Positions 56,181 to 64,000 of a stretch of DNA of 64,000 bases are shown piece by piece. The position numbers and the translations under genes are program-made. Position 1 is the first letter of the stretch. Each line of letters begins with the position of its first letter. The DNA is from Adiantum capillus-veneris (Eukaryota > Streptophyta > Polypodiopsida > Polypodiales > Pteridaceae). The stretch spans positions 148,657,850 to 148,721,849 of the forward strand of contig CM043949.1 of assembly GCA_014529385.2 (NCBI GenBank), written 5' to 3'. The notes under the pieces are model-generated. The model was not told the DNA's origin. It worked only from the letters and a program-made list of their open reading frames with translations, and did no database searches.

Positions 56181-56629
56181 AACAATATATTAATATTGTT
56201 GTAAAAAAAGATAAATTTGATAAGCATACAGAATAATAACTCAATTTAATCATATAATAAAAAGAATCTTGGTAAAGTATTTAAATAAAAAGACTACTCC
56301 TCACAAGTGAGATTATTAAAAGAAATTGAATCATTACTTCACATCATACATGGATCGGTCAAACTCCTATGGAGAGTCTTTAATCCTAATTTGCTCTTTA
56401 GTCTTTTTTTGCATGCTTTGGGAAATAGTATTTGAAAGGGAATGCCTTCCTTCTCTTCAATTTATAATTTATAAAGGGACACATATCAAGCAAACAAATT
56501 TGAACGACCTTCACCCATATGGATACTAAGGCGTTTAGCAGGCTAAAAAGCTTAGACCTTTGTGAGAGGGGGCCATTGAGTATTGTGGAAAACATTATTT
56601 TTAACTAGTATAGCTGGCGGCTTTGCCAC

Positions 56630-56680
56630 CTCCCTCCCTCCCTCCCTCCCTCTCTCTCTCTCTCACACACACACACACAG
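56630..56680 (+). repeat. (CCTC)n(CT)n(CA)n at the LINE 5' side
   Basis: CCTC repeats, then CT and CA repeats, just upstream of the LINE leader. Confidence 0.92.
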
Positions 56681-56893
56681 CCGTTTTTTGACCTAGTAGA
56701 CAGCAGTTCACTCTTTTGAGCATAACTTGCTCATCCGAACTCCGATTTAGGTGATCTATAGCCTCAATCGAAGAGCACGAAGCCCTCTACGCATTGATGT
56801 AAAGACAGAATTTTTCTGTGTAATGGAAGGCTTTGCTGTAACAGCATCTCAGAACTGAAAAAACTGTCAAAACTTTGCGTTTTTGTTGCCGAC

Positions 56894-57835
56894 TTGAAGG
56901 CAATGTCAGACAAAACTCGCAAAGGTGGAAAAGCCACACTCGCCATGGAGAATGATGCAAAATCTCCAAGGAATTTGGATGCTAATCCAACCACATCGTC
57001 TACAACAACGGAAGCAATGATCATGGCTTACTTGATCTCGTTACAAGAAACCGTCAACAAGCAAGGTGAAGAGTTGCGCGCACTTGCAATGGAGAATGGT
57101 ACTTTAAGAGTTCTCGTTGTGGAGAATGAGCACCTCAAGAAGGTTCTTGAAATGCAAACAACGCGCTTGATGCACCTTGAGAATGAAGTTCAAGAATGTA
57201 AACGCTCTCTTGTGGACATGAATGTAGTGAAAGAGCGCTTGAGCAAAGTTGAGAGTGATCATGTATTGAAAGAGGAAACGATAGATACAATACGACATGA
57301 TGTATGTGAGATGAGAAATGCATCCAAATCATGGGCTGATATATGTAAGGATAATGTGGTTTCTACATCTCCTATCACGCAAGCCGTTGTCCAAGCAAAG
57401 AATGTAGAGAATGTGGACACTCAAGAATTGCAAGAACGACAAAAACGCTCAAAGAACATCGTCATTCGTGGAATCAAGGAGGAAAGCATGGAAACACCCC
57501 AATCTCTTGCGGTTGCTATTGAAGAGTTTTTTGCTACACACTTTGGCATGTCAGGAATCATGGCTTATGGTGCACATCGAGTTGGAAAACAAGGAGTCCC
57601 TCGCTCGGGAGAAAGACCTATTGTATGTACCATGGCTGATGAGGTAAAGAGAAAGATCATCCTTGACAATGGTTGGATCTACCTCAAAGGAACGGGTTGT
57701 AATGTATATGAGGATCGCACTCTTATGCAACAAAATGTACGTCGCAAAGCATACGAGGAAAGAAGCAAGAAGGTTAAGGTATCATCTCAAGAAGAAAAGG
57801 CACTTGAGGAGGATGCAAGTCCACCCAACAAATAG
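56894..57835 (+). CDS. LINE ORF1 protein (coiled coil plus RRM-like domain)
   Basis: 313 codons. Residues about 45-135 are Leu- and Glu-rich heptads (ENEHLKKVLEMQTTRLMHLE), a coiled coil for trimer formation. Residues about 180-290 read RSKNIVIRGIKEES, AHRVGKQG, RPIVCTMADEVKRKIIL and DRTLMQQNVR, which match the RRM and C-terminal region of L1-type ORF1 proteins that bind element RNA. There is no CCHC zinc knuckle. ATG 56903 (MSDKTRK) is an alternative start. The stop TAG is followed, in the same frame, by the ORF2 ATG six bases later, suggesting reinitiation or readthrough. Confidence 0.82.
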   Translation: MKAMSDKTRKGGKATLAMENDAKSPRNLDANPTTSSTTTEAMIMAYLISLQETVNKQGEELRALAMENGTLRVLVVENEHLKKVLEMQTTRLMHLENEVQECKRSLVDMNVVKERLSKVESDHVLKEETIDTIRHDVCEMRNASKSWADICKDNVVSTSPITQAVVQAKNVENVDTQELQERQKRSKNIVIRGIKEESMETPQSLAVAIEEFFATHFGMSGIMAYGAHRVGKQGVPRSGERPIVCTMADEVKRKIILDNGWIYLKGTGCNVYEDRTLMQQNVRRKAYEERSKKVKVSSQEEKALEEDASPPNK

Positions 57836-57841
57836 GGACAC

Positions 57842-60800
57842 ATGATCTATGAGACCAACTCACGCTTGCGAATAAGCTTTTGGAATTGTAACGGGTATCC
57901 ATGGAATGCGGGAATTGGCATTGATGAGCTTACCAATGACTCCGATGTGATACTTCTTGTCGAAACATGGGAGCATGATGCGCAACGAATTCTTGGATTT
58001 GACAAATACGATGTACATTCTTTGATGTGGGCCAAAAATGCAAAGCAACGAAGAGGCCAAGGAGGCATAGCATGTATGACCAAAAAGGGTTTGAAAGATG
58101 TTTCCATTGTCAAAGAAGATAAGTATAAACGCTACTTATGGCTGAAAATCAGCCCACCAAATGGTCAAGTCATGTTTGTGGCCGGCTGCTACATTCCTCA
58201 CTATGACTCCAACTTTTATGCTCGCTTGAATATGGATAGAGATCAGCCCTTTGTTGAACTAGAGGAAGACATTGCTTATTACAAGGATCAAGGTGAAGTC
58301 ATTGTTTTTGGAGACATGAATGCTCGCACAAATATGTTACAACACGACACACAACAAGTCGACATGCCGCATGTATCAAGAAGAGTGGATGACTCATACA
58401 TGTATAATCGAAGTTCTAATGATGCAAAAGAAGTGGATCACTATGGAAAGTCACTTCTACATATGTGCAATAGTACCGGAATGCTCATTGCAAATGGTTT
58501 ATCTCTATGGCAAGGCACCAATGACTTTACATGTAGAAAGCACAATGGTGCTAGCGTGATTGACTATGTGTTGTTCTCAGAAGCCACTCTAGAATGCATA
58601 CAAAGCTTTACACTTGGTGAATGGAATCCGGAATCGGATCATAGGATGTTATGTATTGACCTCAAATGTGGTAAACGGCCCGAGCATGTAGCCTCCAATC
58701 ATGATGTGAATCATTTGTACCTACGTCTAGACTTCAAACGAGCACTTATATATGCTGATATGGTGGACCAAATGTTAAGCATGATAGAGCATCAAGGGAG
58801 CCCAACATTAGAATGCAAGTGGAAAGTTTTCAAAGAAGTAATTTTCTCTTGTGCGAAGGAATGCTTTTCGGCGAAACACATGTCTTGCAAAAGGTCTAAG
58901 AAGGGTAGCACCAAGAAGAAATGGTTTGACATGGAATGTAGTCAAGCCCGAAAACACTTGCTAAGATTGGATGCAATCAAAGACAAGGAAGTTTACTTGG
59001 AATGTTCACACACATACAAAGCACTTGTTCAAAAGAAGAGGAGAAGGTGGGAAGTCGAAAAACAACTTCTTTTAGCACAAGAGAAAGCACATGCATGTGG
59101 CAAGTTTTGGCAAAATCTAAAAGGCAAGCGCGTTGAGAGCTTTGGTGACTTGACTCTTGAGGATATGTATATGCATTGTAAGAACCTCTATGAGCAACCC
59201 AATGTTGATAAGATGGAGGGTTGTAGCTCCCTTCCATTTATGTCTCCCTTCTTTACCATTGAAGATGTATGCCGCGCGCTTGAGAAACTTGCTACTCGCA
59301 AGGCAGGTGACCTTCAAGGTGTCAAGGCTGAAATGATTAAATGGACAAGCAAGAAAACACGATATTGGATATGCGATATGTTTAACCTTGCACTTCAGTA
59401 CGGCATGCCTCATGATTGGAGTGCAAATTGGATCAAACCTTTGCACAAAGGAGGAGATGTAAACAATGTGAACAACTATCGCACTATAATGGTTGGTTCT
59501 TTGATGGCAAAGTTATTTGGATGTATCATGGAGATGAAGATAAGTGAATGGGCTGAAAAGAATGGCAAACGTGCGCTTGGCCAAGCAGGTTTTCGAAAGC
59601 ATCATAGCACTATTGATCACCTTGTCACTCTTCGAGTTCTTATGGAAGCGTCTCGATTGAAAGGAAAAAAGTTGTATTGTTGCTTTGTGGATTTCAAGAA
59701 AGCTTTTGACATGGTACCGCGAGGAAATCTTTGGAGACGTATGCAAAGCCTTCAAGTGCCGAGAGAATTTATGCATGCAGTCTTTCGCATCTACCAAAAA
59801 GTGATATGTCGATTACGTATGGGAGATGGAATTTCAGAATTTTTTGCAAGCACTATTGGTGTCAAACAAGGATGCCCACTTTCCCCAACCCTCTTTGGGC
59901 TACTCATTGATGAATTGGAATACATGGTTCTTGATTTTATGCAGCAAGAAGGCATAGAAGAGGTTAAGATTGGAAATGCGGTGATCATGCTTTTGCTTTA
60001 TGCCGATGATGTAGTGCTCTTGGCACATACCTTAGAAGATGCACAAAAGCTTATGAGTGTCTTGGAACGCTTTTGCCTACATAGCGGGCTGATCGTGAAT
60101 GGATCCAAAACCAAGGTTATGCTTGTAAAGACCCTCAATGACGAAAATCCATGCATTGTATACAACAATGAGAAACTTGAAGTGGTAGATCACTTCAAGT
60201 ACCTTGGCCTTGAGGTTCCATCCAATCATAAATGGAAGGATTGTGCAATGCGTCGCTTGGAAGCCGGAAAGAGGGCTTATTATGCATTTGAGAACATGTG
60301 CAATGCAGGAGAGATCAAGTGTTGGGCTCTCAAAAAGTACCTCTTTGACACATTGGTGACACCGGTGCTTCTTTATGGAGTGGAGGTGTGGGGTGGAAGC
60401 ATCGGGAAGTCTACTTGGAAAGAGTTTGAGAATGTCCAAAAGCGTTTTCTCACCAACTTTCTCCAAGTCAAGACACAAACACCCTACATGCTCTTACTTC
60501 TTGAGTCCGGATCGCTTCCCATTGAGGTCTTGGGCATGGAAAGGGTTGTGGAGTACATGCGTAAGACACAACGTAGCCCTTTGCATCGACTTCCTAGAAT
60601 CGCATATGAAGCAAGTCAAAAGGTTCAAAAGACATGCAAGAGCAAAATACTAAGTTCGGGGTGGATGCTTGATATCAAGAAATGGTTTGGAAGATGGGAT
60701 GCATGTCACTTGGTCAAGGATGCGTCGATCGACTCCCAAGTTAATGAGGCCTTCTTACAACGCCAATGTATCATGGCTTGGGAGAAATCTGGAGGTTCTC

Positions 60801-61222
60801 GCTTCAGCCATTACACCACACACGTTGCCCCAAACTACAAATCTCTCTTCTTCTCGGAACGAGGTAACCGAACCCATTCCTACATCCTTGAGCCCATCCC
60901 GTTGAGTGCGATCCGCACCATTGCCTCCATTCGTCTTAGCTCCCATTCTCTACGCTGCGAGACAGGACGTTGGGGCACTGGCGAGGAGTGTCATCGACTT
61001 TGCACCTTATGCCCTCGTCAAGTGCGAGAGAGTGAGTACCACACACTACTTGAGTGCTCAGCTTTTGACCACATTAGGTCCTCTTTTCCCCATATATTCA
61101 GCCATGAGCTCTCCCTACATACCTTCCTCTCCCAACCACGATGTGGACTCTCTATTGCGACGCTCATTTCAGCCATTTTTGAGCATCGAGAGTCACTTAT
61201 GAACTCCACTCACACCACGTGA
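57842..61222 (+). CDS. LINE ORF2: endonuclease, reverse transcriptase, C-terminal zinc finger
   Basis: 1126 codons. The AP-type endonuclease (residues 9-275) has SFWNCNG, LLVETWE (E42), FGDMNAR (D158, N160), IDYVLFS (D241) and SDHRML (H267). The reverse transcriptase (about 480-800) has NNYRTI, QAGFRKHHSTIDHL, FVDFKKAFD (D617), GVKQGCPLSPTLFG and YADDVV (D722, D723), so all catalytic Asp are present. The C-terminal finger is C1054-x2-C1057-x9-H1067-x4-C1072. The protein nicks target DNA and copies element RNA there (target-primed reverse transcription). No damage is visible, so activity is possible. EN-RT order with an RRM ORF1 fits L1-like LINEs; the exact clade is open. Confidence 0.93.
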   Translation: MIYETNSRLRISFWNCNGYPWNAGIGIDELTNDSDVILLVETWEHDAQRILGFDKYDVHSLMWAKNAKQRRGQGGIACMTKKGLKDVSIVKEDKYKRYLWLKISPPNGQVMFVAGCYIPHYDSNFYARLNMDRDQPFVELEEDIAYYKDQGEVIVFGDMNARTNMLQHDTQQVDMPHVSRRVDDSYMYNRSSNDAKEVDHYGKSLLHMCNSTGMLIANGLSLWQGTNDFTCRKHNGASVIDYVLFSEATLECIQSFTLGEWNPESDHRMLCIDLKCGKRPEHVASNHDVNHLYLRLDFKRALIYADMVDQMLSMIEHQGSPTLECKWKVFKEVIFSCAKECFSAKHMSCKRSKKGSTKKKWFDMECSQARKHLLRLDAIKDKEVYLECSHTYKALVQKKRRRWEVEKQLLLAQEKAHACGKFWQNLKGKRVESFGDLTLEDMYMHCKNLYEQPNVDKMEGCSSLPFMSPFFTIEDVCRALEKLATRKAGDLQGVKAEMIKWTSKKTRYWICDMFNLALQYGMPHDWSANWIKPLHKGGDVNNVNNYRTIMVGSLMAKLFGCIMEMKISEWAEKNGKRALGQAGFRKHHSTIDHLVTLRVLMEASRLKGKKLYCCFVDFKKAFDMVPRGNLWRRMQSLQVPREFMHAVFRIYQKVICRLRMGDGISEFFASTIGVKQGCPLSPTLFGLLIDELEYMVLDFMQQEGIEEVKIGNAVIMLLLYADDVVLLAHTLEDAQKLMSVLERFCLHSGLIVNGSKTKVMLVKTLNDENPCIVYNNEKLEVVDHFKYLGLEVPSNHKWKDCAMRRLEAGKRAYYAFENMCNAGEIKCWALKKYLFDTLVTPVLLYGVEVWGGSIGKSTWKEFENVQKRFLTNFLQVKTQTPYMLLLLESGSLPIEVLGMERVVEYMRKTQRSPLHRLPRIAYEASQKVQKTCKSKILSSGWMLDIKKWFGRWDACHLVKDASIDSQVNEAFLQRQCIMAWEKSGGSRFSHYTTHVAPNYKSLFFSERGNRTHSYILEPIPLSAIRTIASIRLSSHSLRCETGRWGTGEECHRLCTLCPRQVRESEYHTLLECSAFDHIRSSFPHIFSHELSLHTFLSQPRCGLSIATLISAIFEHRESLMNSTHTT

Positions 61223-61276
61223 CATGTTCATTTGGTCCCATAGGTCATATTTGACCTCCCAGGACGATAATAGAAC

Positions 61277-61323
61277 TATCTATCTATCTATCTATCTATC
61301 TCTCTCTCTCTCTCTCTCTCTCT
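61277..61323 (+). repeat. (CTAT)n(CT)n tail of the LINE
   Basis: About six CTAT units and about twelve CT units after the LINE 3' UTR. It replaces a poly(A) tail and corresponds to the GATA/GA tails of the truncated copies. Confidence 0.9.
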
Positions 61324-61326
61324 GTG

Positions 61327-61860
61327 CGTCACTGTGCTCCCGGACACTGCAGACCACACCCGCCGGTTGAAGGAGGATCTGACGCGTGGCGGGGGGGAAC
61401 CGGAATTCCCTCCCCCTTTATCTATTAGTATAGATGCTTTTGGAATATATTGTAATCTAAATAAGTCGTTGTTACACTTGTTTTCAAAAATTCTCATACT
61501 CTATTGTGACAATAAATAAATAAATGTATTGTCACTTTCTCAAATTTTCTCTCATAAAGAACCTTCTTATTGGCTTTTTAGAAGAAGCCTTAGAGGAGAG
61601 TTGGCTTAGGCATACTTTGAGTTGGGTTAGGCATACTTTCAATGTTTTCAGCGATGATGGAGACTTACCTTAACTGTTATTTGGATTTTAAAATACTAAA
61701 TGGATCTTTTAATTTCATCTTTCATATCACATCCTCACATGTCTTGAATTCTCTTTCATTATATTGTTTTAGAATGTTAAAGTGAAGCTTCACCTTGCAT
61801 AATTCTAGTAAATTCTATAAATGCATACACACACACATATATATTTATATTTATATTTAT
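61327..61860. other. No gene recognised; GC-rich patch after the LINE
   Basis: 61326-61418 is GC-rich (CACACCCGCCGGTTG, GGCGGGGGGGAACC). The rest is AT-rich. No coding content. Confidence 0.45.
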
Positions 61861-61862
61861 AC

Positions 61863-61864
<2 letters not shown>

Positions 61865-61900
<36 letters not shown>
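61865..61900. repeat. (AC)n microsatellite
   Basis: About 16 AC units followed by ATATAT. Confidence 0.95.
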
Positions 61901-61902
<2 letters not shown>

Positions 61903-61904
61903 TA

Positions 61905-62177
61905 TAGTGTATGGTCGTGTAGATAGTGTCCGACCACCTACTGCGGGAGTACACTTAAGGGTTCTTGGCATATAGCCATCTTGAAATGTAACCGCTCTCT
62001 TTAGTATAAGATAAGTTTCTCTCCCTGAGGAAAGACAAGCTCAATTTTGTATCAATCTCTCTCTCCATTTGTGCACGCCACATTGGTGGAGAAGACGGGC
62101 ACTTGAGTGGTGTGTTTCTTGCTTAGATTCTTGGTTTCTCGTGTTGCCTCGTATGGCGTTCCTGCTTGACATATGGT

Positions 62178-62212
<35 letters not shown>
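61905..62212 (+). repeat. LTR/PBS-like repeat, copy 2, ending in (GA)n
   Basis: GTGTATGGTCGTGTAGA, CCGACCACCTA, GTATAAGATAAG, then CGCCACATTGGTGGAGAAGAC and a GA tract (62180-62211). Same order as 54870-55160. Confidence 0.45.
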
Positions 62213-62214
<2 letters not shown>

Positions 62215-63119
62215 CTTAAGGAAGGGATGCCACTGCCATCTCAAAAGCCTCATTTTTGTTGCCCTTGGCCACTGCTCACAAGGCCTTCCTACTGACACCT
62301 CCATTGTGTTGGCCTATCACTTACCTTCTACCCCATCACGCTCTATTTTGTTGCTCTTCTCACACCTAGCTGGAGGATGTGGTGTAGTTCTTTCCATAAT
62401 TGCAATGTCATGCTACCAGTTTTCCTTACTACTCCCGACCCTATCTATCGCATCGGTTCTACATATTGTTTGATGTGGTCAACAAGGGAGAGAACTGACC
62501 AAGAGGCCTTGGTGTCATATGCATGAGCAACTCATTGGCATTGTCTCCTTCATAAGTTCTTCTCATTGCTCAACACCAGCACCAACTTAATTATATGCAG
62601 ACATCCCTTACACTTGCGAATGCTGCATAATTTTCCCATAGCATCTGAGGTGGAAAATAATGTAGCATACAAGAAACCTGATACACATGAATTACCTCTG
62701 CAGGTTGTTGTCCACCTGCTGCTTCTAGTACCTGCACAAACTATTCCAACAACCTGCCGCACTTGGGGAAGAATCTGGAAGAAGAGGCTAGGATGAATTG
62801 AAAGAGAGGTCTCCATATATATTAAGCCTCTCTCATAAAATCTAATATCTAACCAGCCCAAATGATTTTCTCATATTAACCTGTTCATTTGATGTGGGAT
62901 AATAAACGAGAAAAAGGGTAATAATATAGACATGTGATTATGGGTCTCTTTCAACATGAGGCCAATGGTAAAGGGGTCCAAATGAGAGATGATATGTCAA
63001 AGAGAAAGGCTAGCTAATGGATCTTGAAGACCTTAGGGTTAGCTTCATTGAAGACTTCAAATGGTTAGTGCCAAAAGTCCTTTGACCTTAGGCAAGCTAG
63101 GGTTGAGCTTGAGGTGGGA
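62213..63119. other. No gene recognised
   Basis: Frames up to 134 codons on both strands, none resembling a known protein. Confidence 0.4.
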
Positions 63120-63290
63120 AGCCGACCCAAGCTTGAGGTGCTTGTTGTGCTTGCTAACTAAGGTGCTTGAGGTGCTTGTCATGCTTGATGAGTACGGTGC
63201 TTGAGATGCTTGTCCTACTTGTTGACTAAGGTGCGTAAGGTGCTTGTCATGCTTAATGAGTAAGGTGCTTGAGAAGCTTCCCACGCAGGG
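63120..63290. repeat. Minisatellite, about four units of 38-42 bp
   Basis: GGTGCTTGAGGTGCTTGT(C/T)(A/G)TGCTTG-like units recur from 63137 to 63275, alternating TGACTAA and TGAGTAA spacers. Confidence 0.85.
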
Positions 63291-64000
63291 GGGGTAAGGT
63301 TCTTGAGGGTCTTGAGTAAAAAAGACACCTACAAAGGAGGGGAGAATCCCCAAAGTTAGGGGAATCTTTTATTTAACCTCCCACTCACCCAAAGGGCACC
63401 CCCTGTCTCAAGGGGCAGATGGACACATGCCAGGTTCTCCCTATGCTTAGCCACATGGTGTGCTTGAATCCTATTGGCTGGGCGAAAGAGGGGTCCAATA
63501 AGTTTTTTATTCAATTCAACAAATATCTAGATATTTTCAAGCTCTCTCTCTCAAAGGGGTAAGGAGGACACTCGTCCAAAGACAACCCATTTGCTTGAAA
63601 TGCATTGTGCATGTGATTGGCTAGGCTTAGAGGGGTCCAATGAGCTTCAAGCTTGAGCTACAAGGAGAGGTCAACCAAGGCAAGAAAGGGGTGTTCTTGG
63701 GGGTATACACCCTCTCACACACTCATTTTTCACACATTCTCACTCGGTGAAAGTACAAGAACTCCACCTCCTTCTCCAAGCTTGTTGTTGAGAAGTTGAG
63801 AGCCTACACCACCACTCTTGGCTATGGAATGAAAATCCAACCAAGAGCCATGCTTCCATGCTTAAGCTTTCCATATTCATTACTATTCTATTATGCATGT
63901 TAGGGAGAAGAGTGATGATAAGTGAGGAACTATTTCTTTCTCCTATTGAGAGCGGGATTTTTTAAACAGGGCCTCTAAACCCAAACCAATGAGCCAACCC
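63291..64000. other. No gene recognised
   Basis: Noncoding sequence to the window end. A TCTCTCTC patch is at 63543. No terminus identified. Confidence 0.4.

Larger units (their letters stand above)
56614..61326 (+). mobile_element. Full-length LINE (non-LTR retrotransposon), two intact ORFs
   Basis: A leader of about 280 bp starting with CCTC, CT and CA tracts, ORF1 (56894-57835), a 6-base gap, ORF2 (57842-61222) and a 3' tail of CTAT and CT repeats (61277-61323). TAGTATAG occurs just before 56614 and again at 61426-61433, a weak candidate target duplication that would place about 100 extra bases after the tail. Both ORFs lack stops or frame shifts. Truncated relatives lie at 27795 and 36150. 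Confidence 0.9.

Noticed and set aside
59513-60478. Minus-strand frames of 94-133 codons opposite LINE ORF2
   Set aside because: Shadows of the reverse transcriptase reading frame.

Overview
The window looks like nuclear DNA of a land plant with a large, repeat-dominated genome. The evidence is plant-type CACTA transposases (transposase-associated, Transposase_21, DUF4216, DUF4218 and Transposase_24-like parts), chromodomain Ty3/gypsy elements, hAT elements with BED, DUF659 and dimerisation regions, a two-ORF LINE, a tRNA-iMet-primed LTR element, spliceosomal GT/AG borders, and AT-rich sequence full of GA/CT arrays. No bacterial, organellar or viral genome features were seen. A seedless plant such as a fern is my guess, held weakly; the sequence alone does not prove it. 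Almost every recognisable coding region belongs to a mobile element, and most are broken.

Layout. 1-3600: CACTA element (minus), cut by the window edge, inserted in the LTR region of a rearranged gypsy element. 3601-5421: gypsy copy A, with an inverted LTR and integrase tail joined to an RNase H region. 5422-9940: LTR-like and noncoding sequence with two tandem repeats. 9941-11200: a third CACTA-type terminus inserted in a hAT transposase remnant. 12815-18263: a complete non-coding LTR retrotransposon (LTRs, PBS, 5-bp TSD). 18775-19020: CACTA transposase remnant. 19200-22501: gypsy copy B, with the same inverted junction as copy A. 23777-26751: short unassigned ORFs and a 480-bp tandem duplication. 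26932-27646: a GC-rich, membrane-protein-like reading frame (minus) split by a 7-bp duplication. 27795-29183: LINE 3' fragment plus flank, duplicated at 36150-37082 and 45353-45640. 29187-36112: CACTA element with both termini and a 3-bp TSD. 37083-45352: an 8.3-kb hAT element with both termini and an 8-bp TSD; it carries a kinase-like gene and a coiled-coil/RING gene convergent with a decayed transposase. 47400-48640: probable LTR element remnant (minus). 48640-56600: mostly unassigned. 56614-61326: an apparently intact LINE with ORF1 and ORF2. 61327-64000: LTR-like repeat, microsatellites and a minisatellite.

How the parts fit. The hAT element at 37083-45352 is the most interesting unit. 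A promoter-like GC island and a repeat array lie inside each terminus. The passenger genes read rightward from the left one and the transposase reads leftward from the right one. Its conserved-looking kinase and RING motifs suggest gene capture or long-term cargo. The LINE is the only element whose coding sequence looks undamaged. Elsewhere many in-frame stops fall at tryptophan codons, the pattern expected from deamination of methylated cytosine in silenced elements.
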